Source of the DNA: an uncultured Gammaproteobacteria bacterium
Lineage (GTDB): Bacteria > Pseudomonadota > Gammaproteobacteria > Acidiferrobacterales > CAJVXG01
Reading direction: 5' to 3'
Assembly: GCA_913009215.1 (NCBI GenBank)
Contig: CAJVXG010000026.1
Span: forward strand, 1-13,251
Length of the DNA stretch: 13,251 bases
The notes beneath the pieces are model-generated. The model was given only the letters and a program-made list of their open reading frames with translations. It had not been told where the DNA came from and made no database searches. Position 1 is the stretch's first letter, and each line of letters opens with the position of its first letter. Positions 1-6,437 of this stretch are shown here, one piece after another. The translations under genes were made by a program, and so were the position numbers.

Positions 1-57
1 CATTTGTCATTGGTTAATTTTGTACCTTTATTGCAAGGAACGACAAAATCGGTTTAA
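1..57 (+). CDS. pcm: Protein-L-isoaspartate O-methyltransferase, C-terminal fragment
   Basis: Frame 1 is open from the first base to a TAA at 55-57 and encodes 18 residues ending in VNFVPLLQGTTKSV. The FVPL core is typical of the extreme C-terminus of protein-L-isoaspartate methyltransferase, which repairs isoaspartyl residues in aged proteins using S-adenosylmethionine. The next genes are nlpD and rpoS, and the conserved gammaproteobacterial order is surE-pcm-nlpD-rpoS, which strongly supports the call. Everything upstream lies outside the window. The gap to the nlpD start is 11 nt, so the genes are probably co-transcribed. The fragment is too short for certainty on its own; the assignment rests on the terminal motif plus synteny. 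Confidence 0.72.
   Translation, partial: HLSLVNFVPLLQGTTKSV
4..32 (+). promoter_or_regulatory. Possible sigma70 promoter for nlpD inside the pcm 3' end
   Basis: TTGTCA (4-9, five of six matches to the -35 consensus) is followed after 17 bp by TTTATT (27-32, four of six matches to -10). It would give a short leader before the TTG start of nlpD. In E. coli nlpD has its own promoters near the end of pcm, so the location is plausible. The -10 is weak and no other support is available. Confidence 0.25.
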
Positions 58-68
58 CGAAGAACCTT

Positions 69-989
69 TTGCTGAGAAATAAACCGGCTAAATGCAGTAT
101 TGGCCTGTTTTTACTGTTTTGTATTTTATTTTTTGCAGCTTGTACCAGTGTCAGTGAACTACCCCCGGTTATTGACCACAGCAAATCCGGTATTAAAGCA
201 GGAAAAACCTACAGGATTGTCAGGCCAGGTGATACGCTATACAGCATTGCCTGGCAAAATGGTGTCGACTACAGGGTGTTGGCAAAAAGAAATGGCATAG
301 GACCGCCCTATTTAATCAAGCCCGGACAGAAGGTTGTTCTGCTGCCGACAACCAGGGGGCGTCATAGCCAAAGGACGGACAAAGTACGGGTCTATAAAGT
401 ACGGCGTGGCGACACCTTGTACAGTATTGGCAGGCGCTTTAGTATCAAGCCGGATCGTTTGGCTCGTATGAACCGTTTACATGTTCCCTACACGATCCGG
501 CCCGGACAGAAGTTGCGTCTTAATGTGGGTCATACAACTCATGCAACGGTCACAGACAGCGGTAAGTCCGGTGCGGCAACTGCGAATATTAAAAACAGGA
601 TAGCACTATCCCGTAAAACCCGGATACGGGGATGGATTTGGCCAACAACGGGACCGGTGATTGCAAATTATGCGGTAAATCATAATAAAGGGATCGATAT
701 TGCCGGCAAACGTGGTCAAACCATCAAGGCCGTCGCATCCGGACAAGTAGTCTATATAGGCAGTCGTTTGCCGGGTTATGGCCTGCTTATTATCATTAAA
801 CACAATACTGATTATTTCAGTGCCTATGCCCACAACCATAAGACTTACGTTAAGGAAAAGGATGTGATAAAAAAGGGAACGAAAATTGCGACAATGGGCA
901 GCAGCGGTACCGACAGGGTGAAGTTACACTTTGAGATTCGATACCGCGGCACACCAGTTAACCCATTAAGGCTTTTGCCCAAGCGGTAA
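69..989 (+). CDS. nlpD: NlpD-type lipoprotein, LysM-LysM-LytM amidase activator
   Basis: Outer-membrane lipoprotein that in known gammaproteobacteria activates the septal peptidoglycan amidase AmiC during daughter-cell separation. A hydrophobic signal peptide ends in a lipobox (FFAAC) with the lipidated Cys at residue 25. Two LysM peptidoglycan-binding domains follow (about 47-92 and 108-151, each starting with a GDTLYSI core). A LytM/M23 domain spans about 188-304. Two zinc ligands of active M23 enzymes are missing: Asn206 replaces the first His of HxxxD, and Lys285 replaces the first His of the HxH (KLHFEIR). This matches E. coli NlpD, an activator rather than a hydrolase. The start is taken as TTG 69; no ATG fits ahead of the signal peptide and the Shine-Dalgarno is weak (GAAGAA). 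The stop is 1 nt before rpoS. In relatives the main rpoS promoter lies inside nlpD. Confidence 0.93.
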   Translation: MLRNKPAKCSIGLFLLFCILFFAACTSVSELPPVIDHSKSGIKAGKTYRIVRPGDTLYSIAWQNGVDYRVLAKRNGIGPPYLIKPGQKVVLLPTTRGRHSQRTDKVRVYKVRRGDTLYSIGRRFSIKPDRLARMNRLHVPYTIRPGQKLRLNVGHTTHATVTDSGKSGAATANIKNRIALSRKTRIRGWIWPTTGPVIANYAVNHNKGIDIAGKRGQTIKAVASGQVVYIGSRLPGYGLLIIIKHNTDYFSAYAHNHKTYVKEKDVIKKGTKIATMGSSGTDRVKLHFEIRYRGTPVNPLRLLPKR

Positions 990-990
990 T

Positions 991-1965
991 ATGGCAGCCA
1001 AGAAAAAAATGAAAAAGCAGACCGCAGAGTCTGGAAGTTCCAAGAAGAAGGCGCCGAAGTCATCATCCTCGGGTGATGAGAAAGGCGCCAAACCTGCCGA
1101 CACCAAAAGCAAGCTCAAGGGGCGCGCCTCCGAAGAGCAGGCCGATGCTACCCGTCTGTATTTGAAAGAAATCGGCTTTTCTCCGTTATTAACGGCGGAA
1201 GAGGAGGTGTATTACGCACGCTTGGCACAAAAGGGCAAGGAAAGCGCACGTAAACGTATGATCGAAAGCAATTTGCGTCTCGTGGTCAAGATTGCCAGGC
1301 GCTATATGAACAGAGGGCTGGCATTGCTGGATCTCATTGAAGAAGGCAATCTGGGTTTGATTCGCGCGGTAGAGAAGTTCGACCCGGAGCGTGGTTTTCG
1401 CTTTTCTACCTATGCTACCTGGTGGATACGACAAACGATAGAGCGTGGCATCATGAACCAGACGCGCACCATCCGTTTGCCGGTTCATGTCGTCAAGGAA
1501 ATCAATATCTATCAGCGGGCTGCCCGCCATTTGTCACAGAAACTGGATCACGAACCCTCTCCGGAAGAGGTCGCCGACTTACTGGATAAACCTATCGAGG
1601 ACGTCAAACGTATGATGGGCCTGACCGAGCGTGTCACCTCAGTAGATGCGCCGTTGGACGATGATCCGGACCGCTCCCTGCTCGACGCTATTGCCGATGA
1701 ACACACACCAAGCCCGGAAAATGTCCTGCAGCGCGATGATTTGCAGGTGCAATTACAGGCCTGGCTGGATGAGCTCAGCGACAAGCAGCGCGAGGTGGTC
1801 GAAAGGCGCTTTGGCCTCAATGGTCGGGAAATATCCACCCTGGAAGAGGTGGGCGCCGATATCGGTGTGACCCGGGAGCGGGTGCGTCAGATCCAGGTAG
1901 AGGCATTGCGCCGATTGCGCATCTTACTGGAGAAATCCGGTTATTCCATGGATTCTTTGTTTTAG
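991..1965 (+). CDS. rpoS: RNA polymerase sigma factor RpoS (sigma S/sigma 38)
   Basis: General stress and stationary-phase sigma factor that directs core RNA polymerase to sigma-S promoters. The 324-residue protein has region 1.2 (about 52-85, RLYLKEIGFSPLLTAEEE), region 2 with the -10 recognition helix (about 90-160, including RFSTYATWWIRQTIERGI), region 3 (about 170-245) and region 4 with the -35 helix-turn-helix (about 262-315, GVTRERVRQIQVEALRRLR). Region 1.2 starting with DATRLYLKEIG and the position after nlpD distinguish it from RpoD and RpoH. The first ~47 residues are an unusual low-complexity Lys/Ser stretch. The start ATG is 1 nt after the nlpD stop and has no good Shine-Dalgarno; an in-frame ATG at 1009 (residue 7) is an alternative. 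The stop codon overlaps that of the convergent downstream gene. Confidence 0.96.
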   Translation: MAAKKKMKKQTAESGSSKKKAPKSSSSGDEKGAKPADTKSKLKGRASEEQADATRLYLKEIGFSPLLTAEEEVYYARLAQKGKESARKRMIESNLRLVVKIARRYMNRGLALLDLIEEGNLGLIRAVEKFDPERGFRFSTYATWWIRQTIERGIMNQTRTIRLPVHVVKEINIYQRAARHLSQKLDHEPSPEEVADLLDKPIEDVKRMMGLTERVTSVDAPLDDDPDRSLLDAIADEHTPSPENVLQRDDLQVQLQAWLDELSDKQREVVERRFGLNGREISTLEEVGADIGVTRERVRQIQVEALRRLRILLEKSGYSMDSLF

Positions 1966-2345
1966 TCTGCGGTTATCACTATTAACCCCGCCACCACATT
2001 ACGCCCTTCACCGGCGAGGATGTTATAGGTACGGCAGGCGGAGTCGGTTGCCATAATCTCCACGCCAACACCTGAATTGATTAATGGCTGCAATATTGCG
2101 GGTGCCGGGAAGTGTTGCCGCTTGCCGGTGCCAATCAGTATGATTTCCGGTCCCAGATCGAGAATTTGCTGGCAGTGCTCGCTGTTGAGGTCGCTATGAC
2201 ATGCCGGTGGCCAGTTCTCCACAATGGCGCCTGGACTGATAATCAGGCTACCCTGGTATGATGATTCATTGACGGTAATGACGCCCGTTGTGTAGGCCTT
2301 GATCAGGTTCAGGCTGTCGCTATTGTTGTCTCGATGTAATTTCAT
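1962..2345 (-). CDS. Mth938-like/DUF498 domain protein (NDUFAF3-related family)
   Basis: A 127-residue soluble protein made of a single Mth938-like (DUF498) domain. Visible family features are a central GSLIISPG strand-turn (about residues 32-39), a LGPEIILIGTGKRQHFP segment and a C-terminal ATDSACRTYNILAGEGRNVVAGL block. The fold is known from archaeal Mth938 and from the mitochondrial complex I assembly factor NDUFAF3/C3orf60, but the biochemical function of bacterial members is not established. The length is normal for the family. The gene is convergent with rpoS, and its TAA shares three bases with the rpoS TAG within TTAG at 1962-1965. It is divergent from alaC. No clear Shine-Dalgarno precedes the ATG. 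Family assignment is by motif pattern; no function is claimed. Confidence 0.82.
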   Translation of the reverse strand: MKLHRDNNSDSLNLIKAYTTGVITVNESSYQGSLIISPGAIVENWPPACHSDLNSEHCQQILDLGPEIILIGTGKRQHFPAPAILQPLINSGVGVEIMATDSACRTYNILAGEGRNVVAGLIVITAD

Positions 2346-2367
2346 GGATACAACTTAAGTGTTAATG

Positions 2368-2386
2368 CCGATTTGCACAAAATCGG
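2368..2386. promoter_or_regulatory. 19-bp perfect dyad in the DUF498/alaC divergent region
   Basis: CCGATTT (2368-2374), spacer GCACA, AAATCGG (2380-2386): a perfect 7-bp inverted repeat. It has no following T-run, so it does not look like a terminator. Its position between two divergent starts, upstream of the candidate alaC promoter, fits an operator for a dimeric regulator. The regulator is unknown. Confidence 0.4.
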
Positions 2387-2399
2387 AACAACTCTCGTA

Positions 2400-2428
2400 T
2401 TTCTTCATACCGGGAAAACCCCTATAAT
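2400..2428 (+). promoter_or_regulatory. Candidate sigma70 promoter for alaC-hom-thrC
   Basis: A perfect -10 hexamer TATAAT lies at 2423-2428. The matching -35 position (2400-2405, TTTCTT, 17-bp spacer) is weak. The predicted transcription start near 2435 would leave a leader of about 75 nt before alaC. A weak -35 is typical of promoters that need an activator. Confidence 0.4.
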
Positions 2429-2511
2429 ACCGATATCTACAGGCCATAAGCAGACCATACGCTTAAGGGGTCCGCAACTATAGCAGGCAATATCAGAGCG
2501 TTACTAATTTA

Positions 2512-3717
2512 ATGGACGAATTTCCTCGCATCAAAAGGCTGCCGCCTTATGTGTTTAATATTGTCAATGATCTGAAGGCTCAGGCCAGGCGTCGGGGCGA
2601 GGATATCGTTGATTTTGGTATGGGTAATCCGGATCAGCCCAGTCCGAAGCATGTTGTCGACAAGCTTTGTGAAGTGGCGCGGCGCGAGGGCACACATCGT
2701 TATTCATTATCCAAGGGTATTCCACGTTTGCGCCGGGCCATTTGTAACTGGTACAAGCGACGCTATGACGTCGATCTTGATATCGAAACCGAGGCCATTG
2801 TCACCATAGGTTCGAAAGAAGGTTTGGCGCATTTGGCACTGGCTACCGTGGAGCCCGGTGATGCCGTGTTGGTGCCCAACCCCGCTTACCCGATCCATCC
2901 CTGGGGTTTTGTTATTGCCGGTGCTGATATACGCCATCTTCCATTAACACCGGACACCGATTTTTTTGCGGAACTGGAGAAGGGAATCAAGAACTCTTAC
3001 CCCAAGCCAAAGATGCTGGTATTGAATTTTCCGGCCAATCCCACAACACAATGTGTTGATCTCGATTTCTTTCAGCAGGTCGTGGACATCGCCCGTGAGC
3101 ATAATATCTGGGTAATACACGATCTGGCCTATGCCGATATCGTATTTGATGGTTATGAGGCTCCGTCTATTCTGCAAGCCAGGGGCGCCAAGGAAATTGC
3201 CGTTGAGTTTTATTCCTTGTCCAAGAGTTACAATATGCCGGGTTGGCGTGTCGGCTTTATGTGCGGCAATCCACGACTGGTAGCCGCACTGGCCCGTATC
3301 AAATCTTATCTTGATTATGGCATGTTCACACCGATACAGGTGGCCGCTATTGCGGCGCTCGAGGGGCCACAGGACTGCGTCCAGGAGATTCGCAAGCTGT
3401 ACCAGGTTCGACGTGATGTGCTTTGTAATGGTTTGTATTCGGCGGGTTGGATATTGCAGAGACCCAGGGCCACCATGTTTGTCTGGGCGCAGATACCGGA
3501 ACCGTATCGTGCAATGGGTTCCCTGGAGTTTTCAAAGAAATTACTGACTGAGGCCGGGGTGGCGGTTTCTCCCGGCATCGGTTTTGGTGAATACGGTGAT
3601 GGTTATGTACGTTTCAGCTTGATTGAAAACGAGCATCGTACACGACAGGCCGTACGAGGAATTCGACAAATGTTTCGTAAAGACGATGTGATTGGTATAC
3701 AGGGGGAGCAGGCGTGA
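2512..3717 (+). CDS. alaC: Alanine transaminase, class I/II aminotransferase (AlaC type)
   Basis: PLP-dependent cytosolic aminotransferase interconverting pyruvate plus glutamate with alanine plus 2-oxoglutarate. The 401-residue length is normal. The N-terminus (FPRIKRLPPYVFNIVNDLK) and the VDFGMGNPDQPSP block are characteristic of AlaC/YfdZ. Other fold-type I landmarks are NPAYPIHPWGF, the LNFPANPT turn, HDLAYADIVFDGY with the cofactor-contacting Asp and Tyr, and the Schiff-base lysine K238 in SLSKSYNMPGWRVGF. The C-terminal domain carries YVRFSLIENEHR with the substrate-carboxylate Arg. The start ATG has no obvious Shine-Dalgarno but follows a 5' region with a TATAAT. The TGA overlaps the GTG of hom by 4 nt (GTGA), so translation of the two is probably coupled. 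Placement ahead of hom-thrC is common in gammaproteobacteria. A diaminopimelate aminotransferase-like role is a less likely alternative. Confidence 0.9.
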   Translation: MDEFPRIKRLPPYVFNIVNDLKAQARRRGEDIVDFGMGNPDQPSPKHVVDKLCEVARREGTHRYSLSKGIPRLRRAICNWYKRRYDVDLDIETEAIVTIGSKEGLAHLALATVEPGDAVLVPNPAYPIHPWGFVIAGADIRHLPLTPDTDFFAELEKGIKNSYPKPKMLVLNFPANPTTQCVDLDFFQQVVDIAREHNIWVIHDLAYADIVFDGYEAPSILQARGAKEIAVEFYSLSKSYNMPGWRVGFMCGNPRLVAALARIKSYLDYGMFTPIQVAAIAALEGPQDCVQEIRKLYQVRRDVLCNGLYSAGWILQRPRATMFVWAQIPEPYRAMGSLEFSKKLLTEAGVAVSPGIGFGEYGDGYVRFSLIENEHRTRQAVRGIRQMFRKDDVIGIQGEQA

Positions 3718-5087
3718 AACCTGTAAAGATTGGGCTATTGGGTCTTGGCACCGTGGGTTGCGGCACTATCAATGTGCTGCAACGCAATGCTGTGGAAATT
3801 ACCCGTCGTGCCGGACGCGAGATCCAGGTGGTGCAAGCCACGGCACGGGACATCAAGAAAGATCGTCCTTGCGATGTGAGTGGTATCACATTGACCAGCG
3901 ATCCTGCTGAAGTCGTCAATAATCCCGATATTGATGTGGTCGTCGAATTGATCGGTGGTTATGAACCGGCCCGCGAACTGGTATTACAGGCCATCGAGAA
4001 TGGTAAACATGTCGTTACCGCCAACAAGGCGCTCATTGCGGTACATGGCAATGAAATATTTGCAGCGGCTCAGGAAAAGAAGGTAATGGTGGCCTTCGAA
4101 GCAGCGGTAGCGGGCGGCATTCCGATTATTAAAGCCATACGCGAAGGTCTTAGCGGCAACCGGATTCAATGGTTGGCGGGCATTATTAATGGTACCGGAA
4201 ACTTTATTCTTACCGAAATGCGTGACGCCCTACAAGGATGTAGTAGTGCCGCGGGAGACAGGACGTCGGGAGCGGCCAAGGGCAGGAGCTTTGACGATGT
4301 GTTAAACGAGGCGCAACAGCTGGGCTATGCTGAGGCCGATCCAAGCTTTGATATTGAAGGTATTGATGCGGCACACAAGCTTACTATCCTGGCATCCATT
4401 TCGTTCGGTGTGCCCTTGCAGTTTGACAAGGCCTATGTCGAGGGTATTACCAAAATTACCCAGGCCGATGTGGCTTATGCGGAACAACTGGGTTATCGCA
4501 TCAAGCATCTTGGCATTGCGCGTAATGCTGGCGACGGCATTGAGCTCAGGGTTCATCCCACCTTGATTCCGGAGCGGCGCCTGATCGCCAATGTCGATGG
4601 GGTCATGAACGCCGTACTGGTGAAGGGTGATGCAGTAGGACCGACCTTGTATTACGGTGCGGGCGCCGGCGCCGAACCGACCGCATCGGCGGTGGTGGCG
4701 GATCTGGTGGATGTCGTTCGCACATTAACGACCGATCCAAACAGCCGTGTGCCGCACCTGGCATTCCAGCCGGATGCCTTGTCGGATCTCGAGATATTGC
4801 CCATGGAAAAAGTGGAAACGGCATACTATTTACGTCTGGATGTCGTTGATCGCCCCGGCGTATTGGCGGATATCACTAGAATCTTTGGTGATATGGGCAT
4901 CAGTATTGAGGCCGTAATCCAGAAAGAGCCAGACGAGGGCGCGGATACAGTAGCATTAATCCTGTTAACACATCGTGTTGCTGAAAAGAATATGAACAGC
5001 GCTATTGAACAGGTTGAGGCGCTGGATTCGGTACACGGTTCGGTTATGCGTATTCGTGTAGAACATTTAAGCAGTGACTGGAGCTAG
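3714..5087 (+). CDS. hom: Homoserine dehydrogenase with C-terminal ACT domain
   Basis: NAD(P)H-dependent reduction of aspartate semialdehyde to homoserine, the branch step to threonine and methionine. It has an N-terminal Rossmann motif (GLLGLGTVG, residues 7-15), VVTANKALIA, the GIINGTGNFILTEM core around residues 157-170, the catalytic-domain block YAEADPSFDIEGIDAAHKL, RVHPTLIP, and an ACT regulatory domain (about 368-445, VVDRPGVLADI) that usually binds threonine for feedback inhibition. The GTG start at 3714 is preceded by a strong GGGGGAG (3702-3708) and overlaps the alaC stop. Residues 172-188 are a 17-residue in-frame insertion relative to Pseudomonas-type Hom (EMRD then KGRSFDDVL would normally be joined). 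The insertion lies outside the cofactor and catalytic motifs, so the enzyme is probably active. Confidence 0.95.
   Translation: MKPVKIGLLGLGTVGCGTINVLQRNAVEITRRAGREIQVVQATARDIKKDRPCDVSGITLTSDPAEVVNNPDIDVVVELIGGYEPARELVLQAIENGKHVVTANKALIAVHGNEIFAAAQEKKVMVAFEAAVAGGIPIIKAIREGLSGNRIQWLAGIINGTGNFILTEMRDALQGCSSAAGDRTSGAAKGRSFDDVLNEAQQLGYAEADPSFDIEGIDAAHKLTILASISFGVPLQFDKAYVEGITKITQADVAYAEQLGYRIKHLGIARNAGDGIELRVHPTLIPERRLIANVDGVMNAVLVKGDAVGPTLYYGAGAGAEPTASAVVADLVDVVRTLTTDPNSRVPHLAFQPDALSDLEILPMEKVETAYYLRLDVVDRPGVLADITRIFGDMGISIEAVIQKEPDEGADTVALILLTHRVAEKNMNSAIEQVEALDSVHGSVMRIRVEHLSSDWS
4227..4277 (+). repeat. 51-bp hairpin-forming in-frame insertion inside hom
   Basis: These 17 codons have no counterpart in the Hom pattern recalled from Pseudomonas. 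The DNA forms two adjacent inverted repeats. The first is CTACA (4230-4234), loop AGGA, TGTAG (4239-4243). The second is GCCGC (4248-4252) paired with GCGGC (4272-4276), enclosing a symmetric GGGA/GGGA internal loop and an inner GAC/GTC stem around AGGAC. This layout resembles a small mobile palindromic repeat that kept the frame open. That origin is inference; an ordinary loop expansion is also possible. Confidence 0.45.
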
Positions 5088-5096
5088 CCTAGGGTT

Positions 5097-6176
5097 ATGA
5101 CCTTTAGAAATCGATATACAGGACTCATTGATCAATATCGGGATCGTTTACCGATCCATGACGGTACACGCGTCATTAGCCTGGGGGAGGGGAATACTCC
5201 ATTAATCCGGTTAAATAATATACCGCGCGAGCTGGGCAAGGATGTTGAGATTTATGTCAAATACGAAGGCCTTAATCCCACCGGGTCGTTTAAAGATCGC
5301 GGTATGACCGTGGCGGTGACCAAGGCAATAGAAGAAGGGAGCAGCGCCGTCATTTGTGCCTCGACCGGGAATACCTCGGCATCCGCTGCCGCCTATGCGG
5401 CCCGAGCCGGAATTACCGCTTTTGTGTTAATCCCCGATGGCAAGATTGCACTGGGTAAATTGGCTCAGGCGATGATGCATGGTGCCGTGGTGATCCAGAT
5501 ACTGGGCAATTTTGATGATGGCATGCGTCTGGTGAAAGAGGTAGCAGATGATGTCGGTGTGACTATTGTGAATTCCATTAACCCGTTTCGCCTGCAGGGA
5601 CAGAAAACGGCGGCGTTCGAGATTGTTGAGGAGCTGGGCGGTGCCCCGGATTATCACTGTCTTCCCGTCGGTAATGCCGGTAATATAACGGCACACTGGA
5701 TGGGTTACTGTGAGTACGCCGAACACGGTATTGCCAACAACCGTCCGGTGATGGTGGGTTACCAGGCCTCCGGTGCCGCGCCATTCGTTAATAACAAGAT
5801 GATAGAAAATCCGGATACGGTGGCAACCGCGATTCGTATTGGCCACCCGCAGTCCTGGGACAAGGCATGGGTTGTGCAAAAAGAGTCGAAGGGCTGGTTT
5901 GATCAATGTAGCGATGATGAAATTTTGGCAACGCAAAAAATGCTGGCACAAAAGGAAGGCGTATTTTGTGAACCGGCATCCGCTACTTCACTGGCAGGTG
6001 CATTACGGGATATCAAGAACGGCAAGATCCTGGAAAAGAGTCGTGTAGTCTGCACTCTGACCGGACATGGTCTCAAGGATCCGGAGACCGCCATAAAACA
6101 ATGTAAAGGAAGTCTGTTAACGGTCAAGGCGGAGCTTGCCGCTGTAAAGGGAGCCATTTTGAATCACATGCAGTAA
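5097..6176 (+). CDS. thrC: Threonine synthase (short, 359-residue form)
   Basis: PLP enzyme converting O-phospho-homoserine to threonine, completing the branch begun by hom. The sequence shows fold-type II features: LGEGNTPLIRL (residues about 30-40), the PLP-binding lysine K66 in PTGSFKDRGM, the CASTGNTSASAAAYAARAG block, the PLP phosphate-binding glycine run LPVGNAGNITAHWMGY, and EPASATSLAG toward the C-terminus. The length of about 359 fits the short Bacillus-like class rather than the ~430-470-residue class with an N-terminal extension seen in E. coli and Pseudomonas. It starts 9 nt after the hom stop. The nearest Shine-Dalgarno-like AGGG (5091-5094) is very close to the ATG, so translational coupling to hom is likely. 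No terminator with a T-run was found downstream. Confidence 0.95.
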   Translation: MTFRNRYTGLIDQYRDRLPIHDGTRVISLGEGNTPLIRLNNIPRELGKDVEIYVKYEGLNPTGSFKDRGMTVAVTKAIEEGSSAVICASTGNTSASAAAYAARAGITAFVLIPDGKIALGKLAQAMMHGAVVIQILGNFDDGMRLVKEVADDVGVTIVNSINPFRLQGQKTAAFEIVEELGGAPDYHCLPVGNAGNITAHWMGYCEYAEHGIANNRPVMVGYQASGAAPFVNNKMIENPDTVATAIRIGHPQSWDKAWVVQKESKGWFDQCSDDEILATQKMLAQKEGVFCEPASATSLAGALRDIKNGKILEKSRVVCTLTGHGLKDPETAIKQCKGSLLTVKAELAAVKGAILNHMQ

Positions 6177-6322
6177 TCTTTCCGTAATGCCCGTTGGCTG
6201 CATAGTTGTGAATGGCCCGAAGAAGCCAAGCCGGACAATTAATATTACTTAATATAAACAATAGGATATAGTGTTTTCTTAAGTAAAAATATAGATTCTT
6301 CTATTTTCAGGTGGCATGCAAA

Positions 6323-6361
6323 TCCTGTACAGGAGGCTATACTGATTAATATATTCAGTAT
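6323..6361 (+). promoter_or_regulatory. Candidate promoter/operator with two dyads upstream of the ankyrin gene
   Basis: A perfect 12-bp palindrome TCCTGTACAGGA (6323-6334) lies just upstream of TATACT (6338-6343, five of six matches to a -10 box). The TATACT is overlapped by a second dyad, ATACTGA (6339-6345) and TCAGTAT (6355-6361), with a 9-nt spacer. No good -35 is present at the normal distance. A promoter embedded in operator half-sites would suit a repressor- or activator-controlled gene. The regulator is unknown. Confidence 0.35.
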
Positions 6362-6375
6362 GTAAGATAACAAGG

Positions 6376-6403
6376 GTGCTTGATACATTTAAGAATCAAG
6401 CAC
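6376..6403 (+). promoter_or_regulatory. 9-bp perfect stem-loop in the leader of the ankyrin gene
   Basis: GTGCTTGAT (6376-6384) and ATCAAGCAC (6395-6403) are perfect complements around a 10-nt loop. No T-run follows (AAACAAAATG), so it is not a standard terminator. It lies 34 nt before the start codon of a gene with no visible Shine-Dalgarno. It could be an mRNA-stabilising or regulatory hairpin, or an operator. Confidence 0.45.
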
Positions 6404-6437
6404 AAACAAAATGAATTAACTGAACGAATAATTTCCC

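Larger units (their letters stand above)
6177..6437. other. AT-rich intergenic region between thrC and the ankyrin gene
   Basis: This 261-bp stretch contains no ORF of note and no tRNA. It is clearly richer in A and T than the flanking genes. A loose stem (TTGGCT 6194-6199 with AGCCAA 6224-6229, 24-nt loop) follows thrC but lacks a T-run. Two TTAATAT copies start at 6239 and 6249, exactly 10 bp apart, with a third at 6346. Downstream are a 12-bp palindrome, a TATACT flanked by a dyad, and a 9-bp stem-loop, annotated separately. Confidence 0.6.

Noticed and set aside
69..989. Active M23 endopeptidase
   Set aside because: Two zinc-binding His positions are replaced (Asn206 and Lys285), as in the non-catalytic activator NlpD.
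5427..5951. 174-codon open frame on the - strand inside thrC
   Set aside because: It lies entirely antisense to a well-conserved gene, shows no domain pattern and has no ribosome-binding site; it reflects codon bias of thrC.
6194..6229. Terminator after thrC
   Set aside because: The only stem (TTGGCT/AGCCAA) has a 24-nt loop and no T-run.
6323..6334. TCCTGTACAGGA as a LexA box
   Set aside because: It has CTGT and ACAG half-sites but lacks the 8-bp spacing between them needed for the gammaproteobacterial LexA operator.
6380..6399. TTGAT-N10-ATCAA as an FNR/CRP-type site
   Set aside because: FNR sites need a 4-bp spacer between these half-sites; here it is 10 bp, so a stem-loop is the better description.
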